64,000 nt of DNA from Tetrastigma voinierianum (Eukaryota > Streptophyta > Magnoliopsida > Vitales > Vitaceae), in assembly GCA_016808115.1 (NCBI GenBank), contig JAEQBH010004564.1, positions 248,001 to 312,000 of the forward strand, read 5' to 3'. Positions 22,664 through 33,230 of the stretch are shown here, in pieces (position 1 is the first letter of the stretch; each line of letters begins with the position of its first letter). A program made the position numbers and the translations under genes. The notes under the pieces were generated by a model that saw nothing but the letters and a program-made list of their open reading frames with translations, was not told where the DNA came from and did not search any database.

Positions 22664-24927
22664 ATGGGGACGCCTGAATTCCCAGATCTAGGAAAGCACT
22701 GCACCGTCGACGATTGCAAGCAAATCGATTTCTTGCCCTTCACCTGCGATCGCTGCCACCAGGTTCTATTTTTTCTTCTATGTATACTTCATTTTTTTCT
22801 TTTTCGATATTCTAGTCTGGGATCTAATTGATCTGTTGGGTTGCTAAGAAAACCACACGAAAGTATATAAAGGTGAATTTGGAGTGCTATGTCGTGCGCG
22901 GTTTGAGAGTTTTACTGGATAGAAATATATTGGTGTTGAAACTGATATGACTTAATTTTAGCGTTTTGTTTGATGTGACTTGTATTTAGGGCTTTTTTCA
23001 AACGACTCTATTATCATACTGATAAGCCTACGACATAGAACTTTGTAGAACTGAATTTGGGAAAATCAGCGGTTTCCTAGGAACCCAAGTCCTTGTTGGG
23101 ATGTCTTTGCAGATCAGAATTCTGTTGACCATCTCCCTTGCTCTTGATAAATTCTTAATTTTTTTGAAATTGATCTCCAATCAAGGCACCTTTGCCAAAG
23201 TTGTACCGTTTTTTTTAATGGAATAGCCATATTTCAATAAATACATAATGGACTAGTAGTAATCAAGCCCTGTGTTTGAAATAGTCATTTTCTAATGGCT
23301 CTTTCTTCACCTTTTTGGCTAAAGTTATGTCTTTTGGATGGAATAGCCATCTTTCGATAAACTTATTCATGGTCTGGTTATCGGACTTGATGTTTGGGAT
23401 TGGCATTTTCAATTGTTATATGATTGTGCCACTATTTTACGTGATTATTGTCAGTGATCAAGCTTTGTTTTTGAGATTGTCATTTTCGAATGGCTCTTTG
23501 TTTATCTTTTTAACTAAAGTTATGTTTTTTGGATGGAATAGCTGTCTTTCAACCAGCTAATTTATGGTCTGCTTATCAAACTGGACATCTGAAATTGGCA
23601 TTTCCTGTTGTTCTACAATTGTGGCACCCTGTTCTTGAAGTTGTTGTATGTGATTATTGTCAGTGATTATCAGTGAAGAAAATGGATCTCATCTTTGAGA
23701 AAGCTACTAGTGGATATATCAAGCTAAACCTATATTTGTTGAAATTTAAGAAGCCAAAGTATCCATGAAGCAGTCTTTCATGCTAACTATAAGACTGTTT
23801 GTTGAACATCTTCTTGTATGCCTTATGTACAGAAAAGAGAAAAAGAAAAAAAAAGTCCTAAAAAGCAGTCATATGTCATAGAAATAAATTTTTTGCTAAT
23901 TATGATTTGAATGGGGCCTTTTATCTTCAGAAGCCTAATACTTGGGAATAGAACGAAAGATTGAGTTTCTACCTTGCCAAAATTTCTATCTTCTATTGAT
24001 ATGTGACTTCAAATATTTCCTAATTTCAAACTTTCATATTCATAGTCTTTACTCCATCCAGACTAGTCTTTTGCCTTGTACTCTCTCTCTCTCTCTCTCT
24101 CCTGCCAACTTTGTGATTATGTTTGTACAAATTTCTCATAGGTTTTCTGTTTAGAGCATCGAAGCTACCTTAAACATCACTGTCCAAAGGCTGACAGACA
24201 AGATGTCACTGTTGTCATCTGCCCTCTCTGTGCTAAAGGAGTTAGACTTATTCCAGATGAAGATCCAAACATCACATGGGAGACACATGTTAACACTGAT
24301 TGTGATCCATCAAACTATGAGAAAGCCACAAAAAAGAAAAAATGCCCTGTCCCTGGCTGCAGGGACGTCCTAACGTTCTCTAATACAATTAAGTGCCGAG
24401 ACTGCACGATAGACCATTGCTTGAAGCACCGGTTTGGCCCTGATCACAAATGCCCTGGACCCAAGAAGCCTGAGGCTGCATTCCCATTTATAGGTCTTTT
24501 AAATAGGAGTAAGAAGGAAAATTCAAAAACCAGCCGTGCTCCAACATCCTCATCTAAGTGGGCTACAAGCTTTCTCAATGTTGCTTCAAATGTTCGAGCC
24601 TCTGCTGAAGCAGGAGTGGCAAAGTTGACTAGCGAATTCGGCCAAGCATGGCAGACAACAAGGGATGGAGTGGGGCAGAGCAGCAGCGGCAGCAGCAGTG
24701 GGAGCAGAGTGGGGCAGGTGGAGGAGTGCCCCCAGTGTCATGCAAAGTTTTCCTCAGTTACATCTCTGGTTGAGCATGTTGAGAAAGTCCATGAAAAGAG
24801 TGCCAACCGAGCTCCTGTTAGGAAGGTGGCAATTGATGTATGCCCAAAATGTAGTAGAGGATTTCGTGATCCAGTTTCCCTTGTTGAGCATGTAGAGAGG
24901 GACCATGGTGGTACTTCAAAAGCTTAG
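22664..24927 (+). CDS. SAP11/13-like: AN1 and C2H2 zinc finger stress-associated protein (SAP11/SAP13-like)
   Basis: Two exons, 22664-22762 and 24142-24927, joined in phase 0, give an intact 294-residue protein. It starts MGTPEFPDLGKHC. The first AN1 finger uses C13, C18, C28, C31, C36, H39, H45 and C47 and spans the intron. The second AN1 finger uses C101, C106, C118, C121, C126, H129, H135 and C137. Between them is a CPLC...H...C segment (residues 60-87). Two C-terminal C2H2 fingers start at ECPQC (C229) and VCPKC (C267), each ending HVEK/RxH. A Ser-rich linker (QSSSGSSSGS) precedes them. This two-AN1 plus two-C2H2 layout is that of Arabidopsis SAP11 and SAP13 and rice SAP16, linked to abiotic stress responses and possibly ubiquitin or redox signalling. 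Length matches the family. The start at 22664 is chosen over 22631 because MGTPEFPDLGKHC is the family N-terminus. No frame damage is seen. Confidence 0.93.
22763..24141 (+). other. SAP gene intron
   Basis: GT donor after CHQ at 22763 and CATAG acceptor at 24141. It contains two to three diverged copies of a TTATGTYTTTTGGATGGAATAGC..TCTTTC word set (about 23200-23560) and a (TC)n microsatellite near 24080-24101. Confidence 0.8.
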
Positions 24928-25384
24928 CAAAAGGTATGCCTTTTCTATCGCATAAAAATTTACTGGTGGCTATGTCACTATAGTCTCTTTCTTTGTTGTT
25001 TCCATTGTTCTGAGGTTTTAAAATGCAGATGACTTGTGATCATTCAATCATTTTGTGAGTGCCTTGAACTTCAATGTAAGCTCCAATACATGATGTTTTT
25101 ACATGGTTACATTATTTTTTGAATTAATCGATCATTGTTTTTGGGCTCTTGTTTTCTCCGTTAAAATCGTGGACAGGATACTGAAAGGGAGAAGAAATTC
25201 CAAATTACTATATCTGGAATTGGTGTAACTCCAACGTACTAAGTTTCCTTCGACTAATGTTGTACATGGCTATGCCAAAAGGTCAGTTCACTTTTAATGC
25301 GATTCTAAAACAATAACTGGAACTGATTTTAGAAAGCAACTGTGAAAGTGCTTCAATTTTTTTTATTATTATTTTTTAAATCTG
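24928..25384 (+). other. SAP gene 3' UTR and downstream DNA
   Basis: T-rich non-coding sequence directly after the SAP stop codon. No further exon is needed. A 3' UTR intron is possible (GTATGCC just after the stop), but this is not demonstrable. Confidence 0.4.
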
Positions 25385-25756
25385 ATCCAGCCACCGGAAA
25401 AATTCGACGAACAATATCAATTGGTAAATGGGTATCCCTGGTGGAAGTGTCTCGTCACCGGATTCAGCCACAACCCCGTGAAAAAACTCATCGGAGACTC
25501 CTTCCAACATTTTCACCACCATCCCCATTGTAGGCTTGCCTGTGATAACCCAGACCTGCTCCTCTTAAAGGTCATCCATCGTCTATGTTTTCTTTTGGTT
25601 TTTTCAGGTTTTTCCATGCCCGATGGTTGTCGGTGTTTCATCATCATCGTTCCCCCCTGCTCCTCCTTCCCCATTGTTGATTTTAAGCTCATCTCCCTCA
25701 AATCCCTGTCTTACACTTCCCTCAAGGACCTCCTGCCCTCAACCTCCGCCGTCTAG
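25385..25756 (+). pseudogene. Truncated copy of an uncharacterised plant protein gene
   Basis: An intronless fragment in two frames. The first reads GKIRRTISIGKWVSLVEVSRH (key words). After a frame change near 25470 the second reads NPVKKLIGDSF, DNPDLLLLKVIHR, FSGFSMPDG, IVDFKLISLKSLSYTSLKDLLPS and then TAG. This order resembles, from memory, a small plant family with an RRTxSIGxWxSLVxVSR N-terminus and a SLKSLSxTSLKDLLP motif, of unknown function. Relatives continue well past LLPS with further conserved sequence that is absent here. The fragment therefore looks like a 3'-truncated gene or retrocopy with one frameshift. The start is arbitrary. Confidence 0.5.
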
Positions 25757-28430
25757 TCTCCGCAATCAATCATAATTCAAGTGCCGGAAACTGGAAGGAA
25801 AAGAAAAACAAAAAGCTCACCATTCGTCAAAACGACATTGTTCCGATTGACATGGGTTTGGTCAACCAAACAGAGTGCCACTTAGGATGTGATCTAGGTT
25901 CAGATTATCCGAGGCTAGAGAATCAATTAAAATGAAAGTTGGTTTATTTAAAATATCAACTTTTTTTTTTGTTCTAGGATATAATTGTAAAAGTCCGAAA
26001 AGTTCATAATTTAAGCAATATTTTTCTTTAAAAAAAAAAACACACTTTAAACAGTTATCTTGATTCTTGGAGAATCAATATAGAATTCATTACTTTTTAA
26101 AATTTTCTCAAATTTAAACATGCTCTTAGTCTCATAATCAGGATAAACATCATGTTTTTGGATCAAATTACGAATGCGGCGCTCATGAGTTGTGAATTCT
26201 TTTAGGGAATACTGAAATGGGTTTTATTCAAACGTATATTCATGAAAGCTGCTCTCTTTCCACTTATACGGCATGAATAGTGTATATTCATCAAAACCAT
26301 AGTTGGTGATTATAGTTTTAATTTTTTTTTAAAACTAATATCATAATTATTGACTACGGTCTTAATTTTTTTTTAAGTTAAAATCATAGTTGAGGACTAC
26401 GGTTTTAAATTTTTTTAAGTTAAAACTAAAATTGTTGATTACGGTTTTAAGTACTAGTTTTGGTATTATTTTCAAAACTTATTAGATTGGTATTTTTTTA
26501 AAATGTATGATTATGGGAGAAAACCCCTCATGATTGATGTCCTCCAAAAAGCGTCATGAGTATATGCTATTTTTAAAATATAAATTAAAGAATATTTTAA
26601 ACCTTTTTCTTTGAGAATCATGGCCCATATATAAGGTAGTGGGATGCCTCTAGTTTGATTAGGTAAATCACAAAAATGAATATTCTAATAAGATTTCAAA
26701 TTCGGTTAAAGGAAAACTTATAATATTGTAGCTTTATTTTGATCCGTGATTTTTTATATGTTAGTTTCAGTGATTTTCGTTCAAAGTTATGTATAAACAT
26801 AATGCTAATAATTTCCCTTTTTATCTAACCGTTGTTGAAACTCTATCTAAACTGATTTAATTGTTTTTATATTTGATCTTCCCAATTGAATTTTATTTTA
26901 AAATAATTCAAATTTGTTTTGTCATAAAAATATATATTTGAAACAAATCATTGGTTTAATAAAAGTTATTTTTAAGAATTGAACCATTTACTTCTTACAC
27001 CTGTATGTTATTGGAAATAAAACAATAAAAACAAAATTTGTCCTCAAAATGATATTCCAATTTTTTTTTTGAGAAAAATAATTCGTTGATTGACAGAAAC
27101 AATACGTCGATATAAGCGTTGAATCAATCGTAAAAGCGAATAAAGATAAAATATGTTTAGGTTAATAACGTAATAAAAAGCGATTCAATTGCCATATGAT
27201 AGTTGAGTTTCACGTATTTAATATTATTATCGTAAGTAGAATCATTTGACTCACAGTTATATAATATATTAATGACGTTGATTTGATTTTTAGTACCATT
27301 CGTATATCTTTGTTCGTTGAATCGTCTAGCAACGAATAATCTGACGAACCAAATTGTAGTATTGAGCAATGCGTCGCGCAGCGCGTTGAGACGACGATAG
27401 CGAGAGCGTATGGTAGTGTCCAAGAGAACGAGAGAGAATGTCAGAGACAGATGATTAAATCCTTGAAAAAAACATATAAACACAGAGATGATTAAAAGGA
27501 GATGAAAAAATGTGTAGAATGATAATTTTAGACAAAAATGACAAAAAAAATCACCATTTGTTACTTAAAGAAAATAGATTAATAGATACAAAGTTTAGAG
27601 AAATGGAGGCTAGGGTTCTAAAAGATGTCAATATTTAAAATGATATTCCAATTAAAGGATTGAAAATGAATCTGTTTGGATGTTTTCTCATGATGATATC
27701 TGATATAATGGGTACCGGCCGGTATATTTATTTTTTACATCCATGGTTTATTTTAAAAAAAAACGATTTAAAAATAAATAGTTTTTTTAACATTTATTCA
27801 CTTTGCAATGAATCATAGTAAAATGTTTTTTTTCATAAATTTATCCTAAGCTCGATTTAGGTGGCAGGAATAAATATTTAAAAAAATTTAAAAAATAATG
27901 CCAACTTTTTAAGGCCTTATAAATTTTGTAAAGATGAATTTCTCTTTAACCAAGGGACAAAAAAAAAGAATCCGATAAAAAGAATACAATCGTCTCTTTG
28001 CCTTCGGCACTAGGGTTTAGCAACCGTCAGGACAACACATTTTGGGGGGAAATAACGGCCACTTTAATAGTTTCCCTCCAGCACAGAATATCAAACTGCT
28101 GTCAACGGTTTGATTTTCTCTCTCCAAATCAGGGAAGATTTTCTAACGGATACCTTTCTAGGTGTTGTGTTGAAGTATTCCCTATCGTGTGGCAGGCCTT
28201 GGACGGTTGATTTCTAAAAAATTTGAAACCCATGTCTCTTCTTGATTCCACTAATTTCCACCATCATTATAAAAAAATGTTTGCTGATATTCATGAAAAT
28301 TTTAGTAATTTCTATTAACATTTAGAAGGGGTGGTTTGTGATATCAAGAAAGTAGGGGGGAGTAGAGTTTAATTTACCAAAATGTATGAGGGGAGTATTA
28401 AGGAGAGATCATAAATTTCGCTGTGGGAAT
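25757..28430. other. AT-rich intergenic DNA between the SAP and EFR3-like genes
   Basis: Mostly AT-rich with no supported gene. It includes a four-fold imperfect tandem repeat (26290-26455). A minus-strand 108-residue ORF (27157-27483) has no recognised domain. Part of 27990-28210 could be the transcribed leader of the next gene (ACTAGGGTTTAG near 28008-28019 is a reversed telo-box-like word). Confidence 0.45.
26290..26455. repeat. Imperfect tandem repeat, ~50-bp unit, about 3-4 copies
   Basis: The unit is built around AACCATAGTTGGTGATTATAG-like words (ACTACGGTYTTAA, then a T run, then AAGTTAAAAYCATAG). Copies start near 26298, 26345, 26385 and 26430. Confidence 0.65.
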
Positions 28431-28811
28431 GCCGGAGATCCGGGGCATTCTTGCATAGCTCGGAAGGGTTTCCGGCTCTTGCAGGCGACACTGGCCAATG
28501 TCCTTATCAAGGAAATTCATCCAGTGATCTTCGTATGAATTCTTGATTTCATTTATTTGAAATTTGATTTTGGTTTGTTGATTACGTTGACTTCGGTTTT
28601 AATTTTCTTATTATTCTCGTATTGTTATCCATTTTGCATTTTGCAGTCTAAATTTATTTTGATTTTCGCAGTAGTTGTCAATTTTGTATCTCATTGTAAT
28701 CCCTTTCTCTGGGTTTTGATCCGTGTTGCTTTGCTTCAGATTGTTAGTTGCAGGCTGGTCTGCCGAACCAGGGAGTACCCAATTGTTCTTTTGCTTTGCT
28801 TTCCCTTCTAG

Positions 28812-31078
28812 GTGCTGAATTGAGATTTGTATTGGCATAGAATGGAAAGAAAGCGTAATTTTGAAGGCATTTGAGTCTTTCCTTGATCGTTTGTGTTTGG
28901 AATTCCACGATGAGTGTTGTTTCGGGTGTTATTTCTCGGAAAGTATCGCTGGCATGTGGTAATCTTTGTTTCCTTTGCCCTGCTATGCGGGCAAGGTCTC
29001 GGCAGCCTGTGAAGCGGTATAAGAAGCTCATATCAGATATTTTTCCTCGTGGAGAGGTTCATTTTTTATGGATTATTTGTTACTTCACATGTTACTTGCT
29101 CCTTGTATGTTGCTAATTTTAATTCCCAACATCCACTAATTGTGTATTTGAAACTTAATACACCCTTTTGAATTTTATCAGAATCTAAGTTTCCGAAATT
29201 TGGAATAAGCTCATTGATTTTCTTTGTGGACCTCTGTCGATAACTGTAGACTACCTTACACTGTACTGGAACTTTGTTCATCTTCTAGTCTTTTTCCTTT
29301 TCAATATAAAAAGCCCTAAACTTTGCACTAGAAAGAGTAGCCTCTAGCAGCCTCAAACTGGCTTTCTCTTTCTACTTCAGTCTCATCAAAATTTCTTGTT
29401 CAAGTTGCCATTGAGGCTTGGCTCAATGGTTATGGGTTGGGGTGGGCATAGGGAGGGGACTAGGTTCTAGTATCAATGGAGACAAAGAATGAAAAAAAGA
29501 AAAAAATCTTGTTCAGTTATTTACGAGTGGGACATTGGGTTTATTAGATGCAATTTTGTAACTTCAAATGTAAGTGATTGCTGTTTTTTAAATAGGGCAT
29601 GTACCTATTGTTGAAACATGTAGGTTTGGTATTTGTTTCTCACTCTTCATTCTCCAATCTAAGAATTAGACCAGATACTTTTTCTTCTCATTTCCTTTTT
29701 CTCTCTTAAACTTTATTTTTGTATCGACTACACTTCACTTCTGAGTCAAAGAGAGAAAATCCGGTAGAAGTGTCTGTGTCTGAGATCTTTTTCAGTACTT
29801 AAGAGAGGACTGATTACCTTTTTAAGCATGCTCTACTTCCTATTGATTGACAGACAGAATTAAGTTGCAAGGGTGGGATTTCCTTAACAGTTGATTGCAT
29901 TTAGGTATTGCCATTTTCTTCAAAACTGATATGGATATGGAAAAATGTGCTAGAACTAGCAGTAGATAGCGGCTCTAAGAATTTTCTTGTTCATCCTTGT
30001 AGCTTCTCTTCTAGTTTGCGAAGGAAAGAGGTTCATATTTTAATAATTCGTATTTAATAATTTTCCGTTCACTTTCTTTTTTTTTTGGCTATGGAGCTCT
30101 ACATAGGGGGATTTCTGATTTTTTCTTTTGGTTTTTTAAAGCAAAGAAAAATCTACATAGGGGAGTTCATTGATGATTGTACTGCTCATGGATGTTTAAT
30201 TTTTCCATTCATCAACTTTAATTTCTTAAAATTGTCCTTATCTGCACATACATTTTCCTTTTGAGAATTTGTTCCATACCATCATCTTTATCATCAAACA
30301 TGCTGCAAAAATTTTGGCCTTTTTTTTAATGATACCAATTAGGTTTGATTTAGGATATTTTTGAGATTTTTTTCTTAAATCACATATTAAAATCAGAAAG
30401 ACAGCGCTTCCTTGACTTAAAATTTAACTTGCAAGTAGAATAAAACCCCTTTCAAGATTTTTAGATTAGAGAATGTGATATAAAGATTCATTGATTTCCA
30501 TCCAGAATCTTGACAAATTTATATTCTCTTTAGGATAATGTTTATCTTTTGATGGTTCTCTAGAAAGATGAATGGTTTATGCATGAAGTTCTAAATTGTT
30601 GCATAGCATAATTAACATATTTTGTTATGACTTTTTGTTTCCTTGGTTATATTACCAGTAAAGTTTTTCATTATTCAGAAAGTTAATATTGTTTTTATCA
30701 AACCAAGCTTTGCCATCTTGCAACAGAATCATTTATTAGTGGCTTGGTACTGTGTAACTTCTTCTGTTTGTGCTTTATTTTATTTTATTTCTTTGAGCAG
30801 ATTCTTGTTTTGCTTTATTTGAGCAATTAAGACACTGCTGGATCCCAAAATACAAAATGTGTTTATTGAGTACAGCATGCTTCAATTACAGCTTGATTAT
30901 TATTGTTCAGTATTATTCTCAGGGTGTTCAACAATATCTTTTTGCACCATATACTTCTTTTGTTATTACGTTGTATCAAGTCTTGTTCCATATATCATTG
31001 TAGAATGAAGAACCAAATGATCGGAAGATCAGGAAACTTTGTGAATATGCTGCACAAAATCCTTTGCGTATCCCAAAG
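28812..31078 (+). CDS. EFR3: EFR3-like protein (SEMI-ROLLED LEAF 2 type), 5' exons
   Basis: The first coding exon (28910-29056, 49 codons) starts MSVVSGVISRKV and continues with ACGNLCFLCPAMRARSRQPV, KRYKKLISDIFPR and GE. The N-terminal Cys-rich stretch is typical of plant EFR3-like proteins, where palmitoylation may anchor the protein to the plasma membrane. The second coding exon (31004-31078, 25 codons) reads NEEPNDRKIRKLCEYAAQNP and LRIPK. Both introns sit in phase 0. The acceptor CTTCTAG at 28811 upstream of the ATG suggests a 5' UTR intron. Yeast and animal EFR3 is a HEAT/ARM-repeat scaffold that recruits PI4KIII-alpha to the plasma membrane; the rice homologue SRL2 affects leaf rolling. 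These exons are intact. The following family exon (starting ITxSLEQRCYKEL) is not found before the transposon nest. Confidence 0.85.
29057..31003 (+). other. EFR3-like gene intron between coding exons 1 and 2
   Basis: The donor is GTTCAT directly after FPRGE and the acceptor ATTGTAG at 31003. T-rich. It contains a SINE-like insert at about 29405-29505. Confidence 0.7.
29405..29505 (+). repeat. tRNA-derived SINE-like copy 1
   Basis: The A-box-like TGGCTCAATGGT is followed by GGGTTGGGGTGGGCATAGGGAGG, then the B-box-like AGGTTCTAGTAT and an A-rich tail (AATGAAAAAAAGAAAAAAA). It shares this order with 31944-32030. Confidence 0.55.
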
Positions 31079-31943
31079 GTACTGTTACCATTTTGCAGAG
31101 CCTCAAAATATGGGTTTGTTTTATTTGCGGAATATAGGCATTACTTTTGTTTAAACTTATTTTTTCATTGTGTAGATCCATCTATTGTTTCTTTAAATGG
31201 TGAAAAGAAAATGGCCTTTTTGTTACACCACCTGATGCACTTATTGCTGAAAGATGTATTTATTGATGAAAAAGCAACCGAAAATTGGGCTTAAAGTGGT
31301 ATGGCCTGGAATATTAAAAATTTACACAGGATCCTTCACATTCTTAGTCTATTTTTGTGGATTTCTATCTTTGAAGGTCGACTTCTTCTCCATGTCCTTT
31401 TCCATAAATCTCTTTTTAAGTTGACTCCTAGATTTGTTTAGATCAAAAGTGATGCATCATACTATGATGTAGTCTTGCTTGCTAAGAGCTGCAGTCCATT
31501 AGGTTTTCTTTGGTGGGTTGGTTTGAACAAAGAGTGTAATGATGTGGAAATTCTAATCATTCTGCCCATGGTTTAAAGTTTTGTCCCAAATGTGATTTTT
31601 GTTTGACAAGATAATAGAGGGACAATTGAAGTATTTGAAATTGTACAGATGGGAGTGGAAATATTGGCATCAAGCGAACTTATATGGATGCAAAGTTCAA
31701 TCTAAAGGAAAGCAAAGTTTATTTCTGGTGGACTTAAAATGCAAAAGAACAGTGCTAAAGCATTATGGACGATTTTGTCGATTCCTGGAATAACAGAAGC
31801 ATGATTGAAGTTCATGATTAGAAGAAGGGAAATTGTAGGTTATCAGAAATATTGGAGCTAAGCCATCATTCTTGGATGTGTGATTAAAGCGAAAGAGGAC
31901 TACTGAGGCTTTTTGTTAGCAAAATTAAGCCCAAATCAGGCCC
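31079..31943 (+). other. Intron sequence of the EFR3-like gene left of the transposon nest
   Basis: T-rich sequence after the GTACTG donor at 31079. No exon encoding the expected next family segment was recognised. Short ORFs here have no domain. Confidence 0.5.
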
Positions 31944-32040
31944 TTGAGTTCTGGCTCAAGTGGTAAAGGGTTGGGGTGGAGTTATGGGAGGTTCCAAGTT
32001 GTTATTCGTGTAGCAAATAATGATAAGATCATAGAGAAAA
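31944..32040 (+). repeat. tRNA-derived SINE-like copy 2
   Basis: TGGCTCAAGTGGTAAAGG (A-box-like), then GGTTGGGGTGGAGTTATGGGAGG and GGTTCCAAGTTGTT (B-box-like). Same family as 29405-29505. The body beyond the B box differs. Confidence 0.55.
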
Positions 32041-32254
32041 AACAAGGAAGAAGAGTGCACACACCTGGAAATTCGTGGTTTGGTAGTGTGCTATGTCGCG
32101 AAGACGACGGTGAAGAACTTTTATTTATCACCCGACTAGGGTTACATATGTATTTATAATAACTTTGAGTATGACAAAATTACAAAAACACCCTTATACC
32201 ATGTATCATACCATTGGGACAAAGCCCCCACACCCCTAACCTATTAGTTTGTTG

Positions 32255-33228
32255 TACTTAGCTATTTTTAAAGAAAAATCGAGCCGAGTTATTCTCTATT
32301 TTCCAGAAGTTCCATGCTAAAATTCAAACTCAATTTAATACTTGATTTATATCCTCTGATGATAATGCGAGGAATATCTTTGGACCATTCTCCTCCTTTA
32401 TGTCCCTCACATGGGATTCTTCATCGGTCCTCTCGTGTTTCCTCACCCGACAAAATGGAATTGGGCGGCGTGACGAGTCATTTAGTTGAAACACTGGCAC
32501 TCTTCTATACATCATGGGTTCCTCGGCGTTTTTGGGGGATGCTATCTTAACCGCTTGTTATTTGATTAATCGTATGCCATCATCCGTCTTACATGATAAA
32601 ATCCCTCATTCCATTTTTTTTCCAAACCAACCTCTCTTCTGCCTTCCCCCTCGTGTCTTTGGTTCTATTTCATTTGCATGCCTTACCATCTGGATGTGGT
32701 AAATCTTTGATAAGCCACAGAATCTTCATGGGTATTAGATTCAGCAGTGAATATCGCGATACTCTCTGTTTACAGTACGATTTTTATCTTCTTGATGTCA
32801 CCTTTTGAGAAGTCTTCTATGATTTCACCACCACCCACTCTAGTTTCTAATGTCATATCTCTGCCTGCTTTATCAGTCTTGGATACCTCATATACCTCAT
32901 TTACTCCACCTCTCGACCATTGCGGGTTTATACTTGTTGCCCGCGTCGCCCGACAGGGCTCCAGTGACTCATCACCTAATGCCACTCCTCCCGAAGTTGA
33001 TCTTCTTAGATCTCATTGATCTTACGTGCGGATTCGGAAGGTGCTGATTTCAGCTTTGTTGCCCCGTCCACTGACCCCATGGAATTTTCCTGACTTATCA
33101 TGGCTTATCTTCACCATATTCCTCATACTATTTCCACCTTGTCCTTACTGTTTCTCTTACTAGCTGTCAGGGAGGCCCTCCTCTCATCCAAAAATTTGAA
33201 AGCAACCCGATGATTGAAAATGGTTGCT
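32255..33228 (+). pseudogene. Copia integrase part (left half of split pol)
   Basis: Plus-strand reading in several frames: RAELFSIFQKFHAKIQTQF (32280-32337), SDDNARNIF, SHGILHRSS (32409-32432), KMEL, HLVETLALFYTS, RFWG, DAILTACYLINRMPSSVLHD (32538-32597), FPPRVFGS. These are the integrase core and post-core segments of Ty1/copia. Integrase would insert element cDNA into the genome. Frame changes occur every 50-150 bases. Confidence 0.85.
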
Positions 33229-33230
33229 AC

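Noticed and set aside
27157..27483. 108-residue minus-strand ORF
   Set aside because: No domain or promoter context is visible; the AT-rich setting makes chance likely.
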